A stretch of 34,868 nt of DNA, taken from positions 134,842 through 169,709 of the forward strand of contig JAJYOP010000002.1 in the NCBI GenBank assembly GCA_021796115.1, given 5' to 3'. The position numbers and the translations under genes were made by a program. Each line of letters opens with the position of its first letter. Position 1 is the first letter of the stretch. Below, in pieces: positions 21,700 through 29,325 of this stretch. Origin of the DNA: a bacterium (GTDB lineage: Bacteria; Omnitrophota; Gorgyraeia; Duberdicusellales; 4484-171). The notes under the pieces are model-generated. The model was given only the letters and a program-made list of their open reading frames with translations. It was not told the DNA's origin and did not search any database.

Positions 21700-21727
21700 A
21701 TTTTAACCTAAATTCTGGTTTTGTAAA
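21700..21727 (-). promoter_or_regulatory. Candidate promoter of the upstream biosynthetic module
   Basis: On the minus strand TTTACA (21722-21727) and TAAAAT (21700-21705) are 16 bp apart, and the ATG of the CLF gene follows the -10 by 7 nt. Both boxes are good matches; the arrangement predicts a leaderless or nearly leaderless message. Confidence 0.5.
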
Positions 21728-21790
21728 TAATTCTTAGTTAAAATTGTCTGAATTTTAGCAGAATTGCAAAATATTTGTCGCAGTAATATT

Positions 21791-22348
21791 TTAGAGGAGG
21801 AATTCTAGCGCCTTTACTTCTCTTTTTCCATATCTTTGCGCTAATTTTCGCAGCAGGGCAATATCGATGTTTTGCCGTGAAATTTTTAAGGCGCCTTTAG
21901 CGTCATCAATATCTTTGGGACTACCGGAAAATATTTTCATGGCTATAAAATCTTCTATGCCAATAAGGCATATTTTCCGTTTTAAAAACGAAACAGTTAT
22001 TGTTCTGCCAAAAACATCTTCGCGCATGCCTTTAATGCCAGTTATTAAATCCACCTGGTTATCGTATTTATCTCTTATTCTTATTACTCCTGACAGAGGG
22101 TCTTCAGAATCGCCTTGCCGGTAAACAGAACGCAGTCCGGATTTCTGAAAAATGCGGGTCAATTCATTTGCATTAATAGTTGATGCAGCAAGAGAAATGA
22201 TCGCGTCGGCATCCAGGCTTGCGCGGATTACACCGTAGAATGATGCGGCAAACGCACCAATGACTGCGTAGGGCACCTTTTTTTTCAAAAGTATATCAAT
22301 GATATCGAGGAGGAGTAGTACGGATTGGCCTTTACCTTTGGGTTTCAT
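21791..22348 (-). CDS. Nucleotidyltransferase-fold protein (AbiEii/DUF6036-like)
   Basis: A 185-residue protein with a nucleotidyltransferase-like core: VIGAFAASFYGVIRASLDADAIISL, in which a glycine-alanine loop precedes D46-x-D48, and a later strand NQVDLITGI that could give the third acid. A C-terminal helical part (IEDFIAMKIFSGSPKDIDDA) matches the pattern K-x-x-A/S-x-x-x-x-x-D-x-x-D seen in AbiEii-type and related proteins. These are often part of abortive-infection or toxin-antitoxin pairs. The gene overlaps the small upstream gene by 4 nt, so the two are a translationally coupled pair. Substrate unknown; family placement is moderately sure. Confidence 0.72.
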   Translation of the reverse strand: MKPKGKGQSVLLLLDIIDILLKKKVPYAVIGAFAASFYGVIRASLDADAIISLAASTINANELTRIFQKSGLRSVYRQGDSEDPLSGVIRIRDKYDNQVDLITGIKGMREDVFGRTITVSFLKRKICLIGIEDFIAMKIFSGSPKDIDDAKGALKISRQNIDIALLRKLAQRYGKREVKALEFLL

Positions 22349-22542
22349 TTAATTTTTTTAGCAGAATTTAACGAAATTTTTCGGAAAATATGCCGTTTCC
22401 GGTAATGTTTGCCGGCCTCGAATAGGCGCACTAATAACTTCGAGTGCGCAAAAAAAGCGTTAAGGCGTTCCTCGGGAGTCATTCTTTTGTTAAGCAAAAG
22501 AAGTTCTTCTTTTAATGAAACATTCAATTTGGACTCTTCCAT
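22345..22542 (-). CDS. Small helical protein coupled to the nucleotidyltransferase
   Basis: A 65-residue basic, mostly helical protein containing LLLLNKRMTPEERLNAFFAHSKLLVRLFEAG split over two helices. I do not recognise a named family. The 4-nt overlap (ATGA) with the nucleotidyltransferase gene and its own promoter argue that it is real and acts with that protein, possibly as the small partner of a toxin-antitoxin-like pair. TATACT lies 6 nt before ATG 22542 and there is no Shine-Dalgarno. Confidence 0.65.
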   Translation of the reverse strand: MEESKLNVSLKEELLLLNKRMTPEERLNAFFAHSKLLVRLFEAGKHYRKRHIFRKISLNSAKKIK

Positions 22543-22548
22543 GAAAAA

Positions 22549-22577
22549 AGTATACCATGCTGATTGGCGGAAATCAA
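22549..22577 (-). promoter_or_regulatory. Promoter of the small protein-nucleotidyltransferase pair
   Basis: TTGATT (22572-22577) and TATACT (22549-22554) are 17 bp apart on the minus strand, with an extended TGG before the -10. The ATG follows 6 nt later. One of the best promoter matches in the window. Confidence 0.6.
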
Positions 22578-22609
22578 ATAGTCTCTGTTACTTGAGTTTC
22601 CCCATTTTT

Positions 22610-22793
22610 TTATTTTTAAGGACGGATGTCACGGATGATTGTGGATGCATACGGATAATTATAGGTTTTTTATCCGTCTGCATCCGCTAAAATCCGTTTG
22701 CCTCCGCTCCCTGAAGCATCATAGATTTTTATCTTCGTTATCGCTTGTTTTACATAGAGTTATGCAAAGATACCCTTAAATTCTGGGGAATGT
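22610..22793. repeat. ACGGATG-family dispersed repeat, copy 2 (gene-free)
   Basis: A 184-bp copy nearly identical to 2298-2460 in the same orientation. It differs mainly by a 21-bp insert, TAAAATCCGTTTGCCTCCGC plus one base, next to the hairpin, which looks like an added half repeat. The shared part includes the non-palindromic tail with TTATCTTCGTTATCGC and CATAGAGTTATGCAAAG. High identity over the whole length implies recent spread or gene conversion. Confidence 0.88.
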
Positions 22794-22908
22794 TCAGGTC
22801 TCTGTTAAACAGAAAGCGTTTTCAAAAATACACCTCTAAACTATTGAATACGCCTTCAAAAAAATGTTATTTCTTAAATAGGGCTCTTTCAGTAGAGCCA
22901 AAGCCACG

Positions 22909-22944
22909 GACCCTCTCTCCTTTATGGGGGGAGGGGTCTTTATT
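22909..22944 (+). terminator. Possible terminator-like hairpin
   Basis: GACCCTCTCTCC pairs with GGGGGGAGGGGTC with one bulge and a few wobble pairs, then TTTATTT follows on the plus strand. No plus-strand gene ends here, so a terminator role is doubtful; it may be another dispersed hairpin. Confidence 0.3.
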
Positions 22945-23014
22945 TCAATGAGACTTACTGTTTTTTCAGATAGAAATCTGAAAAAGTAGCCGAGTCGAAT
23001 TGACCCTGCTGAGC

Positions 23015-23045
23015 GTTATAAAATTTTTGCAGAAAATTTTATAAC
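23015..23045. repeat. Perfect 13-bp hairpin downstream of YgiQ
   Basis: GTTATAAAATTTT (23015-23027) and AAAATTTTATAAC (23033-23045) with loop TGCAG. It lies just after the minus-strand YgiQ stop. No T-run follows on the minus strand, so it is not a classic intrinsic terminator. Confidence 0.55.
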
Positions 23046-23071
23046 ATCTTCTGTGAGGCGGGGTAATGAGA

Positions 23072-24853
23072 TCATCGCAACTGACTGGCCAAATGTTCTG
23101 CTTTTAAAAGCTTCAGTGCTTCACGGATTAATTGGCGGTTTTTTGGATTACCATACTGAATAAGCGCTCTCTGCATCTTCCTCTCTTTAAACGTTTTAGC
23201 GCTGTAAACTTTTCCACCGGTAAACGGATTTATGCCTGTATAATAAATGCATCCGGCAAGTGTCATCGGCAAAGGCATAAAATCTTGAATCTGCTCGGGA
23301 TGAATTTTATGTTTGGCAAGGTATAAGGCGAGCTCTAAGGATTCTTTTAGCCCGGAGCCTGGATGACTGCTGATAAAGTAATTAACTAAAAAAGTTTTTT
23401 TGTGTTTCTTTTGGTTTATTTTTTCCAGCCGATTGAGAAATCTTTCATAGACACAATGAGCCGGTTTATTCATGATTTGCAAAATTTTATCCGAGATATG
23501 TTCCGGCGCGACTTTCATTTGTCCGCTGATATGTAATTCACAAAGTTTCTCAAGATATTTTTCTGCGTAGTCTTCTGCCAATAAATCATACCGCAGGCCA
23601 CTGCCGATAAAGACATGTTTTACTTTGGGCAATTCGGATATTTTTTTATACAAAGCAAGGCTCTCCTCATATCCCAGCCGCAAGCTATTACACTTGCCAG
23701 GCACGATACAACTTTTATGGCCGCAAAACCCTTCCTTTTCCCAATTGGCACAATGCGCTTTATAAAGATTTGCCGTGGGCCCGCCAATATCCGTGATTGT
23801 GCCGCGAAAATCTTTTTGCTCGGACAATAATTTTGCTTCCTTTAACACCGAATCCGCGCTGCGCGACTGCACGATTCTTCCCTGATGCATAAAAAGCGAA
23901 CAAAAGCTGCAATTTCCGCAGCAACCGCGGTGCGAAATTATCGAGAAACGCACAGTCTCGAACCCCTTTACTCCTCCGGCCTTCTTGTATACCGGATGCC
24001 AGTTTCTGGAAAAATTAAGCCCGTAAATTTTATCGAGCTCCTCTGTTTTTAGCGGATATGTCGGCGGTAGCTGAACAATAAACCTATCAGCATGTTTCTG
24101 GATTACTATCTTTGCTTTAAATGGATTCATCTGGCAAGAGATTTCTTTAAAGGCCGCGTTAAATTTCAGCACATCCTCTTTTACTTCCTCAAAGGATGGG
24201 ATAACTGCATAGTCTTTTAAAAAGTTTGGCGCCTTACGCACGATTACACTTCCGCGTATATCGTTAATCAATTTGATATCCTCCTTTTCGTTAAGACGTT
24301 TTGCCAGCGTAACCATTGCGTTTTCTGCCATTCCATAAAAAAGAATATCTGCCTTTGCATCAATAAGCACGGAACGCCGCACTTCATTATCCCAGTAATC
24401 ATAATGCGCAAGCCGGCGCAAACTTGCTTCAATTCCGCCTAAAACAATTACCGTGTCTTTATATGCCTGTCTGACTCTGTTTGCGTAGACGATAAGCGCT
24501 CGGTCAGGGCGTAAGCCGATTTTTGAACCAGGCGAATAGTCATCAGATTTACGCGGCCGTTTGTTTGCCGTGTAATTTGCCACCATGGAATCGGTGTTGC
24601 CGGAAGTGATTCCGAAAAAAAGTTTCGGCCGGCCTAATTTTTTAAAATCACCCAAACTTCGCCAATCCGGCTGCGCGATAATGCCGACGCGAAAACCTTC
24701 GGCCTCAAGCACCCTGCCGATAAGCGCGGCGCCGTAAGACGGGTGGTCAACGTAAGCATCGCCGCTAATGATAATTATGTCGAGCTCATTCCAGCCGCGC
24801 CTTCTTAAATCTTCCTGCGAAATCGGCAAAAAACCATCATTCATGGTTATCAT
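23072..24853 (-). CDS. YgiQ family radical SAM protein
   Basis: A 593-residue protein of the YgiQ family, which joins an N-terminal cobalamin-binding-like domain to a radical SAM core; the reaction is not known. The iron-sulfur motif C-x3-C-x2-C is C311-C315-C318 in SHRGCCGNCSFCSLF. Other family marks are GDAYVDHPSYGAALIGRVLE near the N-terminus, YANRVRQAYKD, LGGIEASLRRLAHYDYW, ITDIGGPTANLY, and HVFIGSGLRYDLL. The start ATG 24853 overlaps the PrsW gene stop by 4 nt, so the two are translationally coupled. Length is normal for the shorter bacterial form. Confidence 0.95.
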   Translation of the reverse strand: MITMNDGFLPISQEDLRRRGWNELDIIIISGDAYVDHPSYGAALIGRVLEAEGFRVGIIAQPDWRSLGDFKKLGRPKLFFGITSGNTDSMVANYTANKRPRKSDDYSPGSKIGLRPDRALIVYANRVRQAYKDTVIVLGGIEASLRRLAHYDYWDNEVRRSVLIDAKADILFYGMAENAMVTLAKRLNEKEDIKLINDIRGSVIVRKAPNFLKDYAVIPSFEEVKEDVLKFNAAFKEISCQMNPFKAKIVIQKHADRFIVQLPPTYPLKTEELDKIYGLNFSRNWHPVYKKAGGVKGFETVRFSIISHRGCCGNCSFCSLFMHQGRIVQSRSADSVLKEAKLLSEQKDFRGTITDIGGPTANLYKAHCANWEKEGFCGHKSCIVPGKCNSLRLGYEESLALYKKISELPKVKHVFIGSGLRYDLLAEDYAEKYLEKLCELHISGQMKVAPEHISDKILQIMNKPAHCVYERFLNRLEKINQKKHKKTFLVNYFISSHPGSGLKESLELALYLAKHKIHPEQIQDFMPLPMTLAGCIYYTGINPFTGGKVYSAKTFKERKMQRALIQYGNPKNRQLIREALKLLKAEHLASQLR

Positions 24854-25554
24854 TTTTTTGGTTTAAATGGCGATTTATCCAGTTGTATCCTTATGTCACG
24901 AAAAGCAATGCGCCACAAAATTATAAAACTAATCATGAGATAGAAAAAAGCAACCCCAACTCGCAAAAAAAGGAAAAAGTCAAAAAATCCATGCATCACT
25001 ATGGCAACCCCCAAGGCTTTAGAAATATTCCGGCTTTCAGCTTGTGTATCTTGAGAAAATTTCGCAATACCCAGATAATAACCCATAATTACGGCAAAAA
25101 GCGCGTGCGCCGGAACTGACAGTAACGCGCGTAATAAGACGGTGCTAAACCCCAAGACCATGCCGCCTTTTAAATATGCGCCAAGTACATAACCTACATT
25201 TTCGAACGCCGCAAAGCCAAGCGAAATCATAACCGCATAGAGTATCGCGTCATATGGTTCGTTAAACTCTTTATTTTTATAAATAAGCAGCATGAAAATC
25301 ATGAATTTTGTACCTTCTTCAATGATGCCGGCACCAACAAACGACTCCAAAAATATTTTAGCGATAAAATTATTAATTTCTTTTATCAGGCCGATAAGCG
25401 GCATTTGAATTATAATGACCAGGATAGTCGATAAAAATCCGCAGATAAATGCGGCGAGAAGAAGATTTAACGGCTCTTTTTCATACTTATCGCGGTAATA
25501 AAAATAGATTGCAATTGCGATTGCCGGCGCTAATGCAAGTTCAGCTAAAAGCAT
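24850..25554 (-). CDS. PrsW-type intramembrane glutamic protease
   Basis: A polytopic membrane protein of about 234 residues of the PrsW/CPBP-like family, some members of which cut anti-sigma factors in the membrane. From the chosen start, the conserved motifs are E79-E80-x2-K83 (GIIEEGTKF), the FAAFENVGY helix with E118-N119, H150 in VPAHALFAV, and a last HGFFDF motif. About seven hydrophobic segments are visible. I chose ATG 25554, which has AGGAGG seven bases before it, over the ATG at 25587. It follows the aminotransferase gene by 46 nt and overlaps YgiQ by 4 nt. The substrate cannot be inferred; no anti-sigma factor is nearby. Confidence 0.88.
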   Translation of the reverse strand: MLLAELALAPAIAIAIYFYYRDKYEKEPLNLLLAAFICGFLSTILVIIIQMPLIGLIKEINNFIAKIFLESFVGAGIIEEGTKFMIFMLLIYKNKEFNEPYDAILYAVMISLGFAAFENVGYVLGAYLKGGMVLGFSTVLLRALLSVPAHALFAVIMGYYLGIAKFSQDTQAESRNISKALGVAIVMHGFFDFFLFLRVGVAFFYLMISFIILWRIAFRDIRIQLDKSPFKPKK

Positions 25555-25600
25555 AATTGGCCTCCTGCCTAACGCTCGGCCAGGCATTAAAAACAGCGGA

Positions 25601-26827
25601 TTATTGATTCAATAGCTTCTTTATTATTCCAATAATTAATTCCAAATCCTTATCTTTCAAAAAAGCGCTGGTTGAGAGCGTAAGTTGCCGGCTTGAGAAA
25701 CTGCGGGCATTATCATAATTTGTGAATGAAAGGCTATCTTTAAGATAAGCATAATCACATATAGGATTAACATAGATGATAGATAGACCCAAGCCGCAAG
25801 CATCTAAAGTTTCCAATACAAGATTTCTTTTTGCAATGTCGTCAAAAAGAAGCACTAAGAATGGGTATACCGCCTTTGTCGCGGGATTTTCCTGGATTAT
25901 TTTTAAACCGTTTATTCCGGAAAGATTTTTTATATAGTAAAGAGCTTTTTGCCGCTGGCTTTTGATTTCGTTTTCCAGACGGTAAAACGAGATATGCCCA
26001 AAGAATTTCCTTAAAGAGGATACCCTGTGATAATCAAAATCCGTATCGAATTCTTCGCCGAAGGCTTTTACGTCATTGCCCCTATGTTTCCAGAAAACCT
26101 GCGGTAATTTGAATACAAACCAGAAAAATAAAGGCCGGTAAAAAAACCAATAGCCGAATAACTCCAAAATCTTCAAAATTTCCGATAAATAATCCTTATG
26201 GCAAAGCTTTTCTATGGTTTCTTTTAGAATGTTGGAATATTCTTTTTTATTTGAAACCAGGGCTCCTCCTTCATAAATGGTAAGTCCTTTGCCTCTGGCG
26301 AGGCTAAAAAAAGAAAAGTCACTGAGGGTGCCGGCAAGCCTGCCTTTATACTCGGCGCCCAAAGCGTGTGCACAATCTTCGATGGTAAATATTTCATGTC
26401 CTTGCGCTAACGCATTAAGCCGGTCAAAATCAAGGGGAATTCCTGCCAGATGAACGATAATGATAGCCAATATATCTGAATCGTTAGCGCAAATTTCCTC
26501 AAGTGCAGAATATTTATAGTCAAAATTAGCGTAATTTATATCGCAAACCTTAATTCTAAGGCCGGATTTCTTTGCCGCCAAAGCAACGAGCGGGCAAACA
26601 TAAGCCGGTATTATGACAGTTCTTTTCGGGCTTATTTTTTTTAACGATTCAAAGATAAAATATAACGCTGCTGTTCCCGAATAGGTTATTTCCACATAAT
26701 CAGCTTTCAGGTAGGTTTTAAAATCGCCGGCCAGATTGTTTGCATAGTTCTTACGGGATAATGAAAAAAAGTCCTGTAAACGAAAAGACCAACCGGAAGT
26801 AGGCGGGATTTCTTTTAGTATAGGCAT
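25601..26827 (-). CDS. DegT/DnrJ/EryC1-type PLP-dependent aminotransferase
   Basis: An aminotransferase of the sugar-nucleotide type, which usually puts an amino group on a keto-sugar, or a related fold-type I enzyme. From the chosen start: YSGTAALYFIFESLKK (cofactor phosphate), PAYVCPLVA, the IEDCAHALGAEYKG block with D151, and K180 in FSFFSLARGKGLTIYEGGAL as the expected cofactor lysine. The middle part (about 210-245) has an aromatic-rich stretch, FGYWFFYRPLFFWFVFKLP, unusual for the family and possibly membrane-seeking. A longer reading from 26923 runs through a repeat and is rejected; ATG 26825-26827 fits the family start but has no Shine-Dalgarno. It is divergent from the ArnE/ArnF-like pair. 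Confidence 0.88.
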   Translation of the reverse strand: MPILKEIPPTSGWSFRLQDFFSLSRKNYANNLAGDFKTYLKADYVEITYSGTAALYFIFESLKKISPKRTVIIPAYVCPLVALAAKKSGLRIKVCDINYANFDYKYSALEEICANDSDILAIIIVHLAGIPLDFDRLNALAQGHEIFTIEDCAHALGAEYKGRLAGTLSDFSFFSLARGKGLTIYEGGALVSNKKEYSNILKETIEKLCHKDYLSEILKILELFGYWFFYRPLFFWFVFKLPQVFWKHRGNDVKAFGEEFDTDFDYHRVSSLRKFFGHISFYRLENEIKSQRQKALYYIKNLSGINGLKIIQENPATKAVYPFLVLLFDDIAKRNLVLETLDACGLGLSIIYVNPICDYAYLKDSLSFTNYDNARSFSSRQLTLSTSAFLKDKDLELIIGIIKKLLNQ

Positions 26828-27007
26828 GGCAGTAAAATAGAATTTTTTATCGCGGACACAGAGGCATGGTTTCGGATGCCACGGATTACAATATCCGTTG
26901 GATCCGCTACCATCTGTCTGCATCCGTTTTTTTCAAACTTTAGTAGAAACAAAACAATTTTATGATAAAATATTTTTTATTCAAGTTGTTTATCATTACA
27001 TAAATAA
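26828..27007. other. Divergent intergenic region with repeat copy and palindrome
   Basis: The gap between the two divergent genes holds a degenerate ACGGATG-family repeat (26852-26930) and a near-perfect palindrome, ATTTTATgATAAAAT (26957-26971), that could be a promoter -10 region or an operator for the right-hand gene. No clear -35 box is seen. Confidence 0.45.
26852..26930. repeat. ACGGATG-family repeat, degenerate copy
   Basis: Contains CGGATGCCACGGAT (26873-26886), ATCCGTTGGATCCG (26892-26905) and CTGTCTGCATCCGT (26914-26927), the same units as the other copies but in nested rather than interleaved order and with more mismatches. It overlaps the 5' side of the aminotransferase gene and creates a false upstream start. 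Confidence 0.7.
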
Positions 27008-27430
27008 ATGTTTAAAAAACGAATAACCTTTAAAATAATCTTATTTCTTATAGCCTCGGATTTTCTGGAAACCTTCCTCCAGTTCTGCTTTAAGAAAAGT
27101 ACTTTAAACGCAGAGAATTTAAGCATAACAACTTTTCATGATATTATTCTATTCTTAAAAAGCGTTACTTCTTCGTATTATCTCTGGGCGGCGTTGATTT
27201 CCGTAATGTTAATTTTTGTTATCTGGTCAACCATCCTCTCAAAGATAGATTTGAGTGTTGCTGTTCCCATTGCAAGTTTCAGTTACATTCTTGTTCCGCT
27301 CACCTCGATAATATTTTTGCATGAGAAAATCAACTCTTTAAGATGGTTTGGCATAATTTTTATTCTGATGGGGATAATATTTACTTCTTTAAGCAGCAAG
27401 GAACGGATAGAACAAAAAGATGAGAGCTAA
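27008..27430 (+). CDS. Half-size EamA/SMR-type transporter subunit (ArnE-like), first of a pair
   Basis: A 140-residue membrane protein with four predicted helices (about 8-26, 56-77, 82-105, 110-130), the half-size form of the drug/metabolite transporter superfamily. The GIIFILMGIIFTSLSS end and VPIASFSYILVPLTSIIFLHEKI segment are typical of small multidrug resistance and ArnE/ArnF-type flippase subunits. Such proteins work as pairs. It overlaps the next gene, a second half-size member, by 11 nt, as expected for a two-gene heterodimer. The substrate is unknown; a lipid-linked sugar is one possibility given the divergent sugar-aminotransferase-like gene. Confidence 0.85.
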   Translation: MFKKRITFKIILFLIASDFLETFLQFCFKKSTLNAENLSITTFHDIILFLKSVTSSYYLWAALISVMLIFVIWSTILSKIDLSVAVPIASFSYILVPLTSIIFLHEKINSLRWFGIIFILMGIIFTSLSSKERIEQKDES

Positions 27431-27803
27431 TATTTTTTTAATTCTTGGTTTTATAGCCATAAGCAATGCTTTTGATACCGTAAGAGAGCTTTTTTTAAAG
27501 TCAGCCGTAAATTCCGTAGGCGAGATTGGCGAATCTACTCTTAAAAATGTCTTAAAATTTATCTGGAAACTCGTGCAAAAACCCAAGGTATGGCTAAGTT
27601 TTGTCTGCAGCATACTTTCCCTTTTCTTTTACCTCTTTGTTCTTTCCAGGGCTGAATTAAATTTTGCTTTCTCGCTGGATAGCATGCACTATATTTTCAT
27701 CGCTTTCAGCGCAAAAATATTCTTAAAGGAAAAAGTCGGATTAAAGCGCTGGATGGGGACTGCTTTCGTGGTTTTAGGAATAATCATCGTTACGCTAAGC
27801 TAA
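27420..27803 (+). CDS. Half-size EamA/SMR-type transporter subunit (ArnF-like), second of a pair
   Basis: A 127-residue protein with four helices, ending in GTAFVVLGIIIVTLS, which matches the end of its partner. Other marks are FAFSLDSMHYIFIAFSAKIFLKEKV. The N-terminus MRANIFLILGFIAISNAFDTV opens with a helix like that of the partner. The 11-nt overlap (27420-27430) with the upstream gene means coupled translation. The 3' end overlaps the convergent CrtI-like gene by 4 nt. Confidence 0.85.
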   Translation: MRANIFLILGFIAISNAFDTVRELFLKSAVNSVGEIGESTLKNVLKFIWKLVQKPKVWLSFVCSILSLFFYLFVLSRAELNFAFSLDSMHYIFIAFSAKIFLKEKVGLKRWMGTAFVVLGIIIVTLS

Positions 27804-29305
27804 CCTAAATATTTGAAGGCAAGTTCGGCGGCATCAAGGCCAGAAATAAAGCATGCCTGGACCCCTGCTCCGGGGCGAGTCCAGGAACCGGCTAAAAATA
27901 ATCCTTTTATTTTTGTCTTTTGCTCTAAACGAAAAATTCCCGACTGCATTACTGTGTGGGCAAAACCGTATATCGCGCCTTCAGGAACTAGGGTATAGCT
28001 ATGGACGGTTTTGGGTGTGGCCACCTCCATAACCTCGATATGTTCCGACAAGCGAGGTAAATACTTTTCGCATCGTTGAATGATTTTTTGCGCAACTGCT
28101 CTCTTCTTTTGCTGGTAAGCTTCTTCGGTTAAGCCTTTCCAATTATCATAACCATCAAGAGTCATAACAAGAAGCGTCCCTTTTCCTTGCGGGGCAAGAG
28201 AGGGGTCTACTTGAGAGTGGTCAACAATTTCAAGAAGGCAATTATCATAATCTCCTTTGAGCGAATAATTAAAAGATTCGTCGTGGTTATATCGGTTATT
28301 TGTCGCAAGTATAAAACTATTCATGCCAAGGCTTTTCGCAGTAATATTAAGCCCAAGATATATTTGAAATACCGATATGGATTTTTCAAGGCGTGAAAAT
28401 CGTTTTTTGTAATATTTTCGCAGCGGAATGTCATCGAGCATTTCTTCGAGAGTAAGCAGGGCATTCGCATCGGAAATTACGGAATGCGCTAAAAATTTTT
28501 CTCCTTTATTAGTAAGTATTCCTTTTACTTTCCTGCCTTCGGTAAGTATTTTTTCAACAAAAGTGTTATATTTCACCTCCGAGCCATTAGCACATATTTT
28601 ATCCGCGATTGCCTTAAATAACTGCATATAACCGCCTTCAACATAGCAAGTTTTGGCAAAAAAATAACTACGCAGAATAATAAGAAAATACAATGCCGAA
28701 AGTCTTTTTGGGGGCACACCGACGAATTTCCATAAATCGGAAATTATGCTTTTAGCTTTTTCATCCTTTATATATTTACCTAAAAACTCATCCACCGAAA
28801 GGCTTGAAATTTCTATAATCTCAGGATAGACGAAGGGGCTTATCAAAAGTTGTAAAATTGCCGGCCATTCGGAAATGCAGAAATCATCGAATTGCTTATA
28901 AAATTTATCTAACCGGGAAAAAAGTTTTTCCAGATTTTCGTTTTCCGCAGTAAAGTGCGTTTTTAAATAATTCAAAAAATTATCCCGGTTGAAGTCAACA
29001 ATAAAATCGTGGTCAGGATATATAATGTGGCAGAAATTTTTTAATTCGATAAAATTTACTTTTTTATCTACTCCCAAATCTTCCAAAAAATTGCGCATTT
29101 CAAGCCCTTCTCCTAAAGCACTTATGCAATGCATGGAAGCCTCAAAAGTAAATCCTCGCCGACAGAAAGTGGTCGCGCAACCTCCGGGAACTGGTTGTTT
29201 ATCGAGGAGCAGAACCTTTTTCCCGTAGGAAGAAAGCTTAAGTGCAGCACTAAGCCCGCCGACACCGGCTCCGATTACTATTGCGTCATATACAATATTT
29301 TCCAT
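27800..29305 (-). CDS. CrtI-like FAD-dependent oxidoreductase, second copy
   Basis: A 501-residue flavoprotein of the phytoene desaturase/carotenoid isomerase/retinol saturase group. The FAD fold is YDAIVIGAGVGGLSAALKLS, then VLLLDKQPVPGGCATTFCRR, and the C-terminal flavin contact LAGSWTRPGAGVQACFISG. It is longer than the copy at 10217 and closer to typical carotenoid isomerase/RetSat-like proteins. It is transcribed 20 nt downstream of an alpha/beta hydrolase gene. Whether it acts on the product of the ketosynthase locus 6 kb away, on carotenoids or on another lipid is not decided by sequence; no carotenoid synthesis gene is in the window. Confidence 0.88.
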   Translation of the reverse strand: MENIVYDAIVIGAGVGGLSAALKLSSYGKKVLLLDKQPVPGGCATTFCRRGFTFEASMHCISALGEGLEMRNFLEDLGVDKKVNFIELKNFCHIIYPDHDFIVDFNRDNFLNYLKTHFTAENENLEKLFSRLDKFYKQFDDFCISEWPAILQLLISPFVYPEIIEISSLSVDEFLGKYIKDEKAKSIISDLWKFVGVPPKRLSALYFLIILRSYFFAKTCYVEGGYMQLFKAIADKICANGSEVKYNTFVEKILTEGRKVKGILTNKGEKFLAHSVISDANALLTLEEMLDDIPLRKYYKKRFSRLEKSISVFQIYLGLNITAKSLGMNSFILATNNRYNHDESFNYSLKGDYDNCLLEIVDHSQVDPSLAPQGKGTLLVMTLDGYDNWKGLTEEAYQQKKRAVAQKIIQRCEKYLPRLSEHIEVMEVATPKTVHSYTLVPEGAIYGFAHTVMQSGIFRLEQKTKIKGLFLAGSWTRPGAGVQACFISGLDAAELAFKYLG

Positions 29306-29325
29306 AACGATATTACAGGGGATTT

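Larger units (their letters stand above)
22543..23071. other. 529-bp gene-free stretch with repeat copy and several hairpins
   Basis: No convincing gene is seen here. From left to right it holds the promoter of the 65-residue protein (22549-22577), the second full ACGGATG repeat (22610-22793), and then at least four hairpins: GGCTCT/AGAGCC (22882-22899), a GACCCTCTCTCC/GGGGGGAGGGGTC stem (22909-22938) followed by TTTATTT, TTTTTCAGAT/ATCTGAAAAA (22962-22985), and GTTATAAAATTTT/AAAATTTTATAAC (23015-23045). The last lies about 26 nt past the YgiQ stop and may help end or protect that transcript. Confidence 0.7.

Noticed and set aside
22962-22985. TTTTTCAGAT/ATCTGAAAAA hairpin as an intrinsic terminator
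   Set aside because: A T-run does not follow the stem on either strand and no gene ends directly before it.
26828-26923. Longer N-terminus of the DegT-type aminotransferase
   Set aside because: The extra 32 codons run through a degenerate ACGGATG repeat and have a composition unlike the rest (many Cys, Gly, Pro); family starts align with ATG 26827.
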